DNA from: CAJBLF01 sp041675025
Lineage (GTDB): Bacteria; Patescibacteriota; Gracilibacteria; Absconditabacterales; Absconditicoccaceae
DNA: 64,000 nucleotides
Direction of reading: 5' to 3'
Assembly (NCBI GenBank): GCA_041675025.1
Contig: JBAYUS010000004.1
Span: forward strand, 27,378-91,377
The notes below the pieces were generated by a model that was not told the DNA's origin, ran no database searches, and was given only the letters and a program-made list of their open reading frames with translations. Position 1 is the first letter of the stretch. Every line of letters begins with the position of its first letter. Made by a program: the position numbers and the translations under genes. This document shows positions 54,527-63,823 of the stretch, one piece after another.

Positions 54527-54931
54527 TTAATATATTTCAGCAATAAGTTCTCATCAAAGTTTTTTTTCTTTTGCAACATGTGAAGGCATAAGTCCTTGAT
54601 TAGTAGAAATAATTCCTATTCCTTTTCATCAAGCTACTAAAGTTATATTTTTATAACTTACATACCATGGTCTAGAAGGTTTAGAAAAGAATTTTATATT
54701 TGGAACGTCATTTACTGGATCAATTACCCTTTTAAGAGTAATATTGATGAATTTTTTTACTCCCTCTTCTTTGATATCAAATTTCTGAACAAATCTATAT
54801 TGTTTGAGAAGTTCCAAAATTTGTACTTTAAAATTAGAAAATGGAACATCTTCTACAGAAGTTTTTCTCGCCATATATGCGTTTTTGATTCTGATAAGCA
54901 GATCATGGATAGGAGCGTTAATATAGGTCAT
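54527..54931 (-). CDS. rpsH: 30S ribosomal protein S8 (134 aa)
   Basis: A 16S-rRNA-binding assembly protein. The N-terminal IHDLLIRIKNAYMARK is followed by the PFSNFKVQILELLK helix. After KFFSKPSRPWYVSYKNI comes the conserved end VAGGKGIGIISTNQGLMPSHVAK (in part) with KKLGGELIAEIY. The two GG pairs include TGA codons, so the C-terminal third is invisible in the standard code. Normal length. Confidence 0.94.
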
Positions 54932-54999
54932 TTACGTGTATAATTTAATGATAAATAAATGTAATTCAGTGAATAAATATTGTAATAATTTGTAATAAA

Positions 55000-55215
55000 T
55001 TACCAGCTGGCTTTTCTAAGTCACATAATCATACCATCTCTAGCATATTTTCTTAAACAAACTCTACAAACACCAAAATCTCTAATATATGATTTTGATC
55101 TACCACATACTCTACATCTATTATAAAATTTAGTAGGCTGTTCAAGCGCTTTTCATTCAGTGAATTTAATTTCATACATTTTTCACTGTTTTGCTTTTAG
55201 GGAAGATCTTGCCAT
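55000..55215 (-). CDS. rpsN: 30S ribosomal protein S14, zinc-binding type (71 aa)
   Basis: Short (type Z) S14 with a zinc ribbon: C34-x2-C37 in RCRVCGRSKSYIRDF and C50-x2-C53 in GVCRVC. It ends with LRKYARDGMIMGLRKASW. Three glycines are TGA. It lies between L5 and S8 as in the standard spc operon, preceded by a short AT-rich gap. Confidence 0.94.
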
Positions 55216-55257
55216 GTAACTAATATAATAAATAAATAAATTTTAATTTAATACTTT

Positions 55258-55797
55258 CTATTTAAAAATAAATCATAATCATTGAAGTAATGCTTTTGCA
55301 TGGGCATTATCTTTGGTAGAAGTAACAATAGTTATTTGAAGTCCCATAGTAGTTACAACATCATCCACTGCAAGTTCAGGAAAGATATTATAATTAGGAA
55401 GTCAGATACTAAGATTTCATTGTCCATCAAAAGATTTTTCAGAGAATCCAGAGAAATCTCTCAACCTAGGCATCACAACTTTCATAAATCTATCAAGAAA
55501 ATCGTATGCTTTTTCTCTTCTTAATGTTGTTTGAAGCATAACTGGCATATCTTCTCTAAGTTTGAAATTTGAAATAGCTTTTTTCGATTTCAAAATACGT
55601 GATTTTTGTCCAGTCAATTTAGTAATAATTTTTTCAAATTCATCAAAATCCTTAACTGATTTTCTTGTAGCCAAAGAACCAATTCCGATAGCAACAATTA
55701 CTTTATCAATCTTTGGTACAGCATTGATATTTTTGATACCAAGCTGCTTTTGAAGATTTTTGACAACATTTTTATTGAAAGCTTCTAATGTATTCAT
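55258..55797 (-). CDS. rplE: 50S ribosomal protein L5 (179 aa)
   Basis: A 5S-rRNA-binding protein contacting the P-site tRNA. Recognisable segments are VPKIDKVIVAIGIGSLATRK, the LTGQKSRILKSKKAISNFKLRE block, LRREKAYDFLDRFMKVVMPRLRDF and GNLSIGLPNYNIFPEL. The GLP glycine and others are TGA. ATG 55797 gives MNTLEAFNKN; an extension seven codons upstream is less likely. Confidence 0.94.
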
Positions 55798-55828
55798 GAA
55801 ATCAGATATTAAGAACAATAAAAATAAA

Positions 55829-56122
55829 TTATTTTATAATAAGTTTAATCTTTGTAGCTTCTCTTATTTTTTTTCATTTTTTATCAGTTGTGATTTTAAT
55901 TTTAGTGGCTTTTTTTTGATCTTCCACATAATACATTATATTTGACACGTGTACAGGAAGTATTTTTTTAACAAATCACTTTCCTTTTACGGCCTTTTTG
56001 ACTTCGTTAATACCTTTTACAAGTACACGATTATCATCTACAAATTTTTCGATTGTAGATATTTTCCCTTTATATTTTCCAGAAATCATAATCACAGGAT
56101 CTCAGGTTCTTAACTTTTTCAT
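55829..56122 (-). CDS. rplX: 50S ribosomal protein L24 (97 aa)
   Basis: An assembly initiator of the large subunit. The KOW motif is near the N-terminus (KKLRTGDPVIMISGKYKGKI, with the first glycine TGA). It is followed by RVLVKGINEVKKAVKGKGF and the HVSNIMYY segment. Ends Lys-rich. Missed entirely in the standard code because of three TGA glycines. Confidence 0.92.
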
Positions 56123-56198
56123 GATATAATTAATAAGAATAAATATTTTTTAATTGATATTGTTTTTCTGAATTCTGAATTCTACATTCTGAATTAAA

Positions 56199-56579
56199 TT
56201 AAACTACTTCTTCTGCCATATTCGTAATAGCTTTGTGTCCCATTTGTCTAAGTTCTTTTGCTACAGGACCAAAAATTCTTTTTCCTATAGGCTTGATTTC
56301 TCATTTAGCGTCTTTACTCATAAGAATAACAGCATTATCACCAAATCTTACATAAGTACCATCTTTTCTAGTGATTTCTTTTTTGATTCTTACAATCAAT
56401 GCTTGAGAAATAGTTCACTTTTTGATACTACTTGTAGGCAAAGCGTCTTTGATAGCGATCATAACTCTATCACCAACTGTCGCAGTCTTTGCGCTAGATC
56501 ATTTTAATATTCTGAATATCTGTCACTTTTTTGCTCAAGTGTTGTCTGTTATAACGACGTTTGATTCGTTTTTTAACAT
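56199..56579 (-). CDS. rplN: 50S ribosomal protein L14 (126 aa)
   Basis: Forms intersubunit bridges near L19 and binds 23S helix 95. Clear L14 pattern: VVITDNTGAKKGQIFRILKG, VGDRVMIAIKDALP, QALIVRIKKEITRKDGTYVRF, DNAVILMSKDAKGEIKPIGKRIFGPVAKELR (in part). Five TGA glycines, including the DNTGA glycine that is nearly invariant in L14. Normal length. Confidence 0.94.
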
Positions 56580-56614
56580 GAGGAAGTACTGGTAATATAA
56601 AATAAAATTATGAT

Positions 56615-56863
56615 TTATTTAACTACTTCTATAAGTTTCCATTTTTTAAGTTTACTGATTGGTTTACATTCTCTAATTTTAATCATGTCTCAAAGCTTTG
56701 ATGTATTATTTTCATCATGAGCATAATATTTTTTTCTTACGATAAATCTCTTTTTGTAGAGAGGGTGTATTTTTACCGTTTTTACTAAAACAGTACGAGT
56801 TTTATCTGTTTTATCACCAATCACTTCTCAAAGAAGTTCTTTGATACTCTTATTTCATATCAT
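56615..56863 (-). CDS. rpsQ: 30S ribosomal protein S17 (82 aa)
   Basis: A primary 16S-binding protein with OB-fold. GEVIGDKTDKTRTVLVKTVKIHPLY (in part), KKRFIVRKKYYAHDE, GDMIKIRECKPISKLKKWKL. The glycines in LGEV and KLGD are TGA. Its ATG overlaps the L29 stop region by 14 nt, indicating coupled translation. The first codons are MIGNKS, with TGA at the third codon. Confidence 0.93.
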
Positions 56864-57077
56864 GACCATTTTGTTGTTTGATTTTATGAGTTAAAACAGT
56901 ATTTATTCTTGAAATTTTAATTTTTGTATCACCTATTTTATGAGTCTCTTTGAGGCCCTTGATAGCATTTTTCATTTTGTAAGAATAAAGTTCTTGTCTG
57001 AACTCTCTTCTCATATGAACAAGCTCTTTTACAGTCTTATCTTGTAATTCTGTTATAAAACTAATCTTTTTCGCCAT
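56850..57077 (-). CDS. rpmC: 50S ribosomal protein L29 (75 aa)
   Basis: A small two-helix protein near the peptide exit tunnel. It shows LQDKTVKELVHMRREFRQEL and a second helix ending SRINTVLTHKIK. No TGA codon. It overlaps the start of S17 by 14 nt and follows L16 as in the classical order. Confidence 0.92.
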   Translation of the reverse strand: MAKKISFITELQDKTVKELVHMRREFRQELYSYKMKNAIKGLKETHKIGDTKIKISRINTVLTHKIKQQNGHDMK

Positions 57078-57123
57078 TGATAAACAAATTTAAATGGTAA
57101 ATAATTTCAATATCTAAGTGGTA

Positions 57124-57543
57124 TTATTTTATCTCTCCTCTTTCTACAAATCTAGCTTTAACTGATAATTTTTTAGATGCTTTAATAAGTACTATTTTTG
57201 CTGCTTCTTTTGGGATTCCCATAATTTCAAACATTACTCTTCCTCTTCTTACGGGTGCTGTATAAATATCAACATCTCCCTTTCCAGTACCCATCGGCAT
57301 TTCAAGACCCAATTTTGTAAATGGCGTATCAGGAAATATTCTAACCCGCATTTTTCCTGTTTTTTTGATAGCCCTTACAATAACCTTTCTCGCAGCTTCT
57401 ATTTCTCTATTAGAGATATATGAGCTAGTAAGTGCTTTAAGTCCATATTGTCAGAAAGCGACAGTAGAGCCTCTATAGCTTTTACCTCTGAGTTGTCTTA
57501 TGATAGGTTTTCTAAATTTCCATCTTTTTGGTGTCAATAACAT
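57124..57543 (-). CDS. rplP: 50S ribosomal protein L16 (139 aa)
   Basis: A central large-subunit protein near the A-site tRNA and peptidyl-transferase region. MLLTPKRWKFRKPIIRQLRG opens the gene, then GSTVAFGQYGLKAL (TGA glycine), REIEAARKVIVRAIKKTGKM, and a CGG codon (57348-57346) where L16 has Trp in the VWIRIFP motif. EMPMGTGKGDVD is the conserved MGxGKG loop. Direct evidence in this window for CGG=Trp. Confidence 0.95.
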
Positions 57544-57601
57544 AGTACATTGAGCAAAACAAATAAAATATTATCAATAAAATTACAATTTCAGAAGTAT
57601 A

Positions 57602-58270
57602 TTATAAACTAATTTTTTTAGAAGTAACAGCTTGTGTTTTGTTGTAAAGAATTCCCTTTTCTATCCAAACCTTTACTCCAAGCATTCCATATTTTGTTCT
57701 TGCTTGAAGATGAAAATAATCAATATCTGATCTAAATGTTTGAAGTGATACTCTTCCTTCTATGAATTTTTCTGATCTTGCGATATCTGCTCCTCCAAGT
57801 CTTCAACCAATTTGAATCTTGATACCAGCAGCTCATTTTTCCATTACTTTTTGTAATACATTTTTTGCTACTTTTCTGAAAGGCATTCTGGCTTCCAGTT
57901 GTGAAGCGATAAATTCAGCCATTATCTTTGCAGATAATTCAGGAATTTTAACTTCTTTGATAATTATTTTCATATCTTTACCAAATTTCTTTTTTAATAT
58001 TTCTTCAAATTCTTTAATTTTTTCTCAATTTTTACCCATCAAAACACCAACCTTTGAGGTGAAAATAATGATTTCTCATTCTTTAGCGGTTTTTCTGATT
58101 ATTACTTTTGAGATACCTGATCTACCAAAAGTATCATCTACAAATTTTCTCATTTTAATATCTTCAACGAAAAAATCTGCTCCTGTTCTTCTATGTTTAG
58201 CGAACCATTCTGAAGGTCGTGATTTCATTATTCATACTCTCATTCCAATTGGATTGGCTTTTGATCACAT
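57602..58270 (-). CDS. rpsC: 30S ribosomal protein S3 (222 aa)
   Basis: Forms the mRNA entry channel. MGSKANPIGMRVGIMKS (second codon TGA), GVLMGKNGEKIKEFEE (the KH-domain GxxG loop, KNGEK), VKIPELSAKIMAEFIASQLE, RVSLQTFRSDIDYFH and YGMLGVKVWIEKG are typical. With TGA at codon 2 the gene cannot be called in the standard code. Its ATG lies 8 nt from the L22 stop. Confidence 0.95.
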
Positions 58271-58278
58271 AATATGTT

Positions 58279-58644
58279 TTACTTAACATGTAAAAAGATT
58301 TTTACAAACGATCTATATTTTACGAAGTGACTGATTCTAGATCTAGAGACAAATCTAATTCTCTGAATCTTTGGACCTCTACCGATTTCTATTTTATCAA
58401 CATATAATTTTTTTCCATCATAAGTACCATTAGTTGTAGCGTTTGCATAAGCAGATTTAATAACTTTAGCAAGAAATTTTGCCGCTTTTTTAGGTAATAC
58501 ATCCAAAAACGTCAAAGCATCTTCTACTTTTTTTCATTTTACCATCTGTGCAATCAATGCCATCTTTTTATCAGATACCAATGCATATTTGAGCGTAGCT
58601 GTAAGATTATTATCTACTATTGGTTTGGTAGTTTTAGTCATCAT
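58279..58644 (-). CDS. rplV: 50S ribosomal protein L22 (121 aa)
   Basis: Lines the peptide exit tunnel. Core: LTFLDVLPKKAAKFLAKVIKSAYANA, then the beta hairpin KLYVDKIEIGRGPKIQRIRFVSRSR (both in part). It starts with two consecutive ATGs (58644 or 58641). The usual basic C-terminal end is replaced by SHFVKYRSFVKIFLHVK. One TGA glycine. Between S19 and S3 as expected. Confidence 0.92.
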
Positions 58645-58697
58645 GGGTATAAAATTTTTAAATTATAAATTATATATTAAGTGTTCTAGTGGTAAAT

Positions 58698-58955
58698 TTA
58701 GAATGGATGTCCTCTAAATGTTCTTGTAGGAACAAATTCTCCCAATCTATGACCAATCATATCTTCTGTTACATATACACTTACAAATTGTTTCCCATTA
58801 TGAACAGCAAAGGTAAGTCCTATCATATCAGGAACTATGTGACATGCTCTATCTCGCACTTTAATAACTTTTTTTTCTCCAGCTTCATTCATCTTCTTTA
58901 CTTTGATAAGTATCTTTTCGTTCACATAAAATCATTTTTTTAGTGATCTTGCCAT
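58698..58955 (-). CDS. rpsS: 30S ribosomal protein S19 (85 aa)
   Basis: A small-subunit head protein partnering S13. MARSLKKGFYVNEKIL (GFY glycine TGA), TRDRACHIVPDMIGL-like RSRxxxIxPxMIG segment, FAVHNGKQFVSVYVTEDMIGHRLGEFVPTRTFRGH (in part). Normal length for this short protein. Confidence 0.95.
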
Positions 58956-58959
58956 AATA

Positions 58960-59058
58960 ACATTAATGAATAGTTAAAAGTTAATAATGAATAACGTTGG
59001 TATCTTTTTATTAATAAATAAATTCCATCATTTTTCACTTTTCATTATTAATTATTAA
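58960..59058. repeat. Dispersed inverted repeat, family E copy 4 (in the ribosomal operon)
   Basis: AATGAATAG..AATAATGAATAACG on the left and CATCATTTTTCACTTTTCATTATTAA on the right (in parts: CATCATTTTTCAC, TTTTCATTATTAA). Lies between L2 and S19. Confidence 0.65.
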
Positions 59059-59907
59059 TTAGTTTTTAGTTCTCTTAGTTATAATAAATCTTGATGAAGC
59101 CTTTCTATTTTTTCTTGTCTTGATTCCTGGAGTTACTCTCTTACCAGCAAATGATTTTTGTCATTTCTTGAGACCAATAGAAGAATGTCACTCTCCTCAT
59201 CCATGTGGATGATCACAAGGATTCATATTTTTTCAAAGAACATGTGGTTTTTTACCCATTCGTCTTTGTCTTCCTGCTTTTCCGATTACAATATGTTGAT
59301 GTTGTTCGTTTCAAATTTCTCCAATAGTAGCAAAACAATTTTCATTAAATTTTCTTACTTCTCCAGAAGGTAATTTTATAAATACAACCTTAAGTGTATT
59401 ATCTTTACCAACAAGGCTTGCGTATGCTCCTGCTGTCTTAATAAGTTTTCCCGTAGAAAATGGAGTTACTTCAAGATTGAATATATTTATTCATTCTGGA
59501 ATATCTTTGAGTTGTTTTCTATTTCCATGAGCAATAGGAGCTTCATCACCACAAACAACAGCATCACCTACTTTTGCTGTTTTCCATGCAAGTACATATT
59601 TCTTTTCACCATCAACAAAGTTGAGTAATGCAATTCTTGATGTTCTGTATGGATCATATTCTATACTAGCAACTTTTGCAGGAATATTTGCTTTATCATA
59701 TCCTTTGAAATCTATCAATCTGTAAAGTCTTTTTGCTCAACCACCTTGAGATCTAGTAACAGCCTTTCCAGAATTATTTCTTCCTCAAGTTCTTCCTAAT
59801 GATATAGTAAGAGACTTTTCTGGTCTCTTTTGTGTTAAATCAGAAAAATCATATCAGATCATATAACGTCTTGAAGGAGTATATGGTTTATATTTCTTAA
59901 GTGCCAT
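59059..59907 (-). CDS. rplB: 50S ribosomal protein L2 (282 aa)
   Basis: One of the largest ribosomal proteins, essential for subunit joining and peptidyl transfer. KKYKPYTPSRRYMIG, EKSLTISLGRTGGRNNSGK, GGGAKRLYRLIDFK, VASIEYDPYRTSRIALL, GDEAPIAHGNRKQLKDIP and the catalytic-centre segment with MNPCDHPHGGGE followed by GKRVTPGIKTRKN. TGA encodes about a dozen glycines, including two of the three in PHGGGE. Normal length of about 275-280 aa. Confidence 0.96.
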
Positions 59908-59944
59908 TTCTAGTATACTGTAAGAGGTAAAATATTTGTATATA

Positions 59945-60283
59945 TTATGCTAATTCTATTTTTTCTGTCTTAGGAAGAGTAACAATTGCTTTTTTATAAG
60001 CTCTTCTTACAAGCTTTCTTTGATTTCTTCATTTGTACACTACATTGATCATACTAATACTTTCAGGATGTACTTTATACAAGAATTCTATTGCTTGTTT
60101 AACATCAATTTTGTTCGCATCCTTATGAACTTTGAACGAATATTTGTTAGCAGATTCTTGAAGTTTGTGAGTTTTTTCTGTCATTAAAGGTCAAAGAATA
60201 ACTCCATAAGGAGAAATTTTTGCGATTACTTTTCCAGTAACGTTTTTTTTCGCTCTTGCTTGAAGTATTTGCTTAAAGGTCAT
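59945..60283 (-). CDS. rplW: 50S ribosomal protein L23 (112 aa)
   Basis: Sits at the tunnel exit and binds SRP and trigger factor. It has GPLMTEKTHKLQESANKYSF with the conserved TEK..L..N.Y.F pattern, then KIDVKQAIEFLYKV and VNVVYKG-like INVVYKGRNQRKLVRRAYKKAIVTL (in part). Two TGA glycines. Between L4 and L2 as expected. Confidence 0.94.
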
Positions 60284-60313
60284 ATGAATACAGATAAAGG
60301 TAGTAAAAAAGAA

Positions 60314-60940
60314 TTATTTATTAAGACTTTCTAGTGATGATTCTAAGAAAAGAACAGTGTGGTATGACATCAAATCAGCAGGATTAAGATAATCTACATG
60401 AAGATATTTTACCTTAGGAATATTTCTAAATGATTTGAGTACATTTTCATCTTTTTCTGCGATAACAAAAAGAACTTTTTTAGTATCTATTCAAATATTT
60501 TTTAGAATCGCTTGAGCATCTTTAGTTTTTGGAGTATCTAAAGTAATATCTTTGAGTCCCATAAGTTCACCAGCTTTTGCTTTCAAAGTAATAATACTAT
60601 TGAGAGCTATTCTTCTAGCTTTCTTATTCATAGTTTTAGTGTAATTTTCTACACCTCTAGGTCAAAAAGCAACTCCTCCTCATCTTCTTACAGGAGAATT
60701 TTTATCTGCAGCTCTTGCACCTCCTGTTCCTTTTTGTTTGTAGAGTTTTTTACCTGATCCATGAACCGCTCATCTACCTTTTACACAGGCAATATTGTGA
60801 CGAGCGTTGCTCATTTGTAACAAATAATATTCGTGGATAAGATTCTTATTTACTAATGAATCAGCGTAAAGCTTTTCATCAAGAGTAAAATTGGAAACAA
60901 CTTTACCACTTTTATCATATATATCTATCTTATATACCAT
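60314..60940 (-). CDS. rplD: 50S ribosomal protein L4 (208 aa)
   Basis: A tunnel-lining protein. The loop KKLYKQKGTGGARAADKNSP precedes VRRGGGVAFGPRGVENYT, where TGA gives the first G of GGG and the G of FGP. NKKARRIALNSIITLKA, and the C-terminal Rossmann-like part (KKVLFVIAEKDENVLKSFRNI, VDYLNPADLM) follow. Normal length. Confidence 0.95.
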
Positions 60941-60968
60941 TTATAGAAAAGTAAGAGAACATAAAAGA

Positions 60969-61571
60969 TTATTTTATAGTTAATGTTATTAATGAATTGT
61001 ATGCACCTGGAATTGAACCTTTGAGTACAACTAATGTTTCGTTATCTTTGATAATTTTATCTAAAATAGCAATGTCTTTGAGTGTTACTTGTTGAGTACC
61101 CATATGTCCAGCATGTGGATGTCCTTTAAGTGTTCTTCTTGGTTTTCTATTTCCCTTTGATCAACCTGTTCTTGAGAATTTATGTCCGTGGGTAGCTCAT
61201 CCACCCTTAATATGAAACTTTTTAACCATACCTTGAAATCCTTTTCCTTTTGCTTCTCCAGTAACATCAACCTGAGTAACTCATTCAAGTAATGTAACAT
61301 CAAGCATAGCTCAAGCTTGATGAGTAGAAACAAATGCATCATCTACTCTATATTCTTGAGTTTTTTTAAATTTAATTTTCTGACCCTTATCTTTTTTAAG
61401 TTCTTTTTTTTCAACGCCAATTACTGCAGATACATATCCATCTTTTTCTTGGGTTTTGTATCTTACAATTTCTTGTGGAATTAATTGTACCAAAGTAACT
61501 GGAACAAAATTATTGTCGATCCACATTTTGGTCATTTCTTTTTTTGCTACAATAAGTCAACCTTTATTCAT
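60969..61571 (-). CDS. rplC: 50S ribosomal protein L3 (200 aa)
   Basis: Among the first proteins in 50S assembly, close to the peptidyl-transferase centre. MNKGGLIVAKKEMTKMW, then VDVTGEAKGKGFQGMVKKFHIKGG, ATHGHKFSRTGSKGNRKPRRTLKGHPHAGHMG (family signature, in part) and LDKIIKDNETLVVLKGSIPGAYNSLI. Several glycines, including SRTGS, are TGA. Normal length. Confidence 0.95.
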
Positions 61572-61667
61572 GGTATACTATATAACTAATAAATATATTT
61601 TAAATGTTGATTTCTGAATTATAAATACGTCATTCCGGCGCCCCGATTGCAGCCGGAACCGAATTAA
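61572..61667. other. S10-L3 intergenic hairpin
   Basis: TTCCGGC and GCCGGAA (about 61633-61657) form a GC-rich hairpin within a CGTCATTCCGG motif, a repeat-like insertion between the S10 and L3 genes. It could act as attenuator or processing site. Confidence 0.5.
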
Positions 61668-61994
61668 TTAGAAAACTTTAACATCAACCAAAACTCCTAC
61701 AGGTATTGCAAGATTTTGAAGATATTCCATAGTTTTTGATCAAGTTTCTACAACATCAACCATTCTAGAGTAGGTAATTCTTTCAAATTGTTCTCTAGAA
61801 TCTTTGAATTTAAAGTTTGATTTCAAAACAGTATACACCTTTCTTTGTTTTGGAAGTGGAATAGGTCCTTTGATAGTTGCACCAGACTTTACCAAAAGTC
61901 CAACAACTTTACCTACAGATGATTCCAACATCTTTATATCATAACTCTTTAATTTAATTCTCAATTTAGTGTTTTGAGTTTTTTTGTCAGCCAT
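61668..61994 (-). CDS. rpsJ: 30S ribosomal protein S10 (108 aa)
   Basis: A small-subunit head protein, also the transcription antitermination factor NusE in other bacteria. KLRIKLKSYDIKMLESSVGK, GATIKGPIPLPKQRKVYTVLKS and SREQFERITYSRMVDV are classical. The C-terminus continues past a TGA glycine to EYLQNLAIPVGVLVDVKVF. Normal length. First ribosomal-protein gene of the operon in this window. Confidence 0.95.
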
Positions 61995-62040
61995 ACTAAT
62001 AAAGGTATATATAGTAAAACAATTTTCTTAAAATTTAACT

Positions 62041-62066
62041 CTCCACACAACATATGTTGTGTGGAG
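62041..62066 (-). promoter_or_regulatory. Hairpin between tuf and rpsJ (attenuator or processing site)
   Basis: A perfect 11-bp stem CTCCACACAAC / GTTGTGTGGAG with an ATAT loop. Only a weak T-stretch follows on the minus strand, so partial termination or RNA processing between tuf and the S10 operon is more likely than a full stop. Confidence 0.6.
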
Positions 62067-62098
62067 CAATAAATACTAAGAAAGTATATTGTGATAAA

Positions 62099-63271
62099 TT
62101 ATAAGATTTTAGTTACAACTCATGCTCCAACTGTTCTTCCTCCTTCTCTAATTGCAAATCTTAATCCTTCTTCCATAGCTACTGGATAAATCAATTCTAC
62201 ATCGATTTTTGCGTTATCTCCAGGCATAATCATTTCAACTCCTGATTTAAGTGTAGCAGTTCCTGTTACATCAGTAGTTCTTAAGAAGAATTGTGGTCTG
62301 TATCCTGTCATGAAAGGTGTATGTCTTCCACCTTCTTCCTTTTTCAATACGTATACTTCAGCTTCAAATTTAGTATGTGCTTTTACAGTTCCTGTTTTAC
62401 AAAGAACTTGTCCTCTTTCGATTTGATCTTTTTCAATACCTCTCAAAAGTAATCCAACGTTCATACCAGCTTCAGCTGTATCAAATTGTTTGTGGAACAT
62501 TTCGATTCCAGTAACAACAGTTTTTTTTGGTTCCATTCCAAGTCCAATTATTTCAAATTCATCATTCATTTTAAGAGTACCTCTTTCAATTCTACCTGTA
62601 GCAACAGTTCCTCTTCCTTTGATAGAGAAAACATCTTCTACTGGCATAAGGAAAGGTTTGTCATTATCTCTTTCAGGAACTGGAATATATTCATCCAATG
62701 CCGCAAGAAGATCCCAAACACATTTAGCAGATCATGCTTCATCAGTTGGACTTTCTAGTGCTTTAAGAGCTGATCCTCTAATAATAGGAGCATTAGCATC
62801 ATAACCATTTTTCTTCAAAACATCTCTGATTTCTTCTTCTACTAATTCAAGTTCATCTGGATCCGCAACCATATCGCATTTATTCAAAAATACAACGATT
62901 TTAGGAACGTTAACTTGTTTAGCAAGAAGAACATGTTCTCTTGTCTGAGGCATCGGTCCATCAGTTGCAGCTACTACGAGAATAGCTCCATCCATTTGAG
63001 CAGCACCAACGATCATATTTTTGATATAATCGGCATGTCCTGGACAATCGATGTGTGCGTAATGTCTTGTTTCACTTTCGTATTCAACGTGTCTAGTATT
63101 GATAGTGATACCTCTTGCTTTTTCTTCTGGAGCATTATCGATTGCATCGAAAGCCATAGATTTAGCAAGACCTTTAGTAGATAATACTGCAGTAATTGCA
63201 GCTGTTAATGTTGTCTTTCCATGATCTACGTGACCAATGGTACCGACATTTACGTGAATTTTGGTAGCCAT
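62099..63271 (-). CDS. tuf: Elongation factor Tu (390 aa)
   Basis: A GTPase delivering aminoacyl-tRNA to the ribosome. G1 GHVDHGKT (13-20), the RGITINT switch I, DCPGHADY (G3), NKCD (G4) and GSALKAL (G5), then domains 2 and 3 with RGTVATGRIERG, GRHTPFMTGYRPQFFLRTTDVTG (in part) and GGRTVGAGVVTKIL at the end. TGA supplies G181 and the conserved glycine of VGAGVVTK. Slightly shorter than the ~394-aa norm. The ATG is preceded by an AT-rich leader without Shine-Dalgarno. Confidence 0.97.
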
Positions 63272-63408
63272 AAGATAAATATATTAAAAGTTAAAATAAA
63301 TATACAATTTTTACAAAAAAAACGGATGAATAAAGAAGATACAAATTTAGAGTTGAATTGCAAGCGCTTTTTTAATGATTTTAAACAAAATACTGATTTC
63401 GATCGACA

Positions 63409-63560
63409 TGGTAGTCAACATTTGCCTTGGCAAATGTGCTATCATTCTTTTCGAAACCATGGTGCTGTACATAATTAATTCCCGAAGGAATCATTGTATT
63501 TACAACATAGATTAAGGTCACATGGACCTTCAGGGGATGATCGCCAATGCGATGAAAGGT
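63409..63560 (-). ncRNA. Candidate structured RNA between tRNA-Pro and tuf
   Basis: Four consecutive stem-loops: ACATTTGCC/GGCAAATGT (63418-63437); ATTCC/GGAAT (63478-63491) with a C(UUCG)G tetraloop on the minus strand; AAGGTC/GACCTT (63514-63530); and ATCGC/GCGAT (63540-63553). CATGGT (63408-63413) can also pair with ACCATG (63456-63461). The UUCG loop favours the minus strand, the direction of the tRNAs and tuf. It does not match 5S, tmRNA, SRP or RNase P signatures that I can recall. It may be a tuf leader or a separate small RNA. Confidence 0.35.
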
Positions 63561-63618
63561 ATTTTTTACTCTAGCCATCCACCTAGCCAAAGCATACAAT
63601 TGTCGAAATCTTCAAATT

Positions 63619-63692
63619 TCGGGGATGCGGGACTCGAACTCGCGACCTCTTGGTCCCAAACCAAGCACTCTAGCCATCTGAGCTAATCCCCG
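63619..63692 (-). tRNA. tRNA-Pro (anticodon TGG)
   Basis: Acceptor stem CGGGGAT/ATCCCCG, anticodon stem CTTGG/CCAAG with loop TTTGGGA (anticodon TGG), and T-arm GCGAG TTCGAGT CCCGC-like. Discriminator A; the 3' CCA is not encoded. Confidence 0.93.
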
Positions 63693-63743
63693 ATGTAGAC
63701 TTGAATTGACAACGACCAATTGTAAAGACATTTATTGTAATAA

Positions 63744-63818
63744 TGGTGCCAGGAGACAGAATTGAACTGTCGACACAAGGCTTTTCAGGCCTCTGCTCTA
63801 CCACTGAGCTACCCTGGC
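63744..63818 (-). tRNA. tRNA-Phe (anticodon GAA), CCA encoded
   Basis: Acceptor GCCAGGG/TCCTGGC, anticodon stem GAGGC/GCCTT with loop CTGAAAA (GAA), and T-stem GACAG/CTGTC. The 3' end reads ACCA in the DNA. Confidence 0.94.
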
Positions 63819-63823
63819 GTGTC

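Noticed and set aside
61085..61342. 85-aa Leu-rich ORF on the minus strand inside rplC
   Set aside because: It is an alternative-frame shadow of L3, which is fully recognisable in the other frame.
63381..63599. 72-aa minus-strand ORF upstream of tuf
   Set aside because: It overlaps four perfect stem-loops, has no family resemblance and no leader; structured RNA explains the region better.
63480..63600. 5S rRNA upstream of tuf
   Set aside because: There is no closing helix between the two ends and no CCGAAC-type loop; only weak local similarity.
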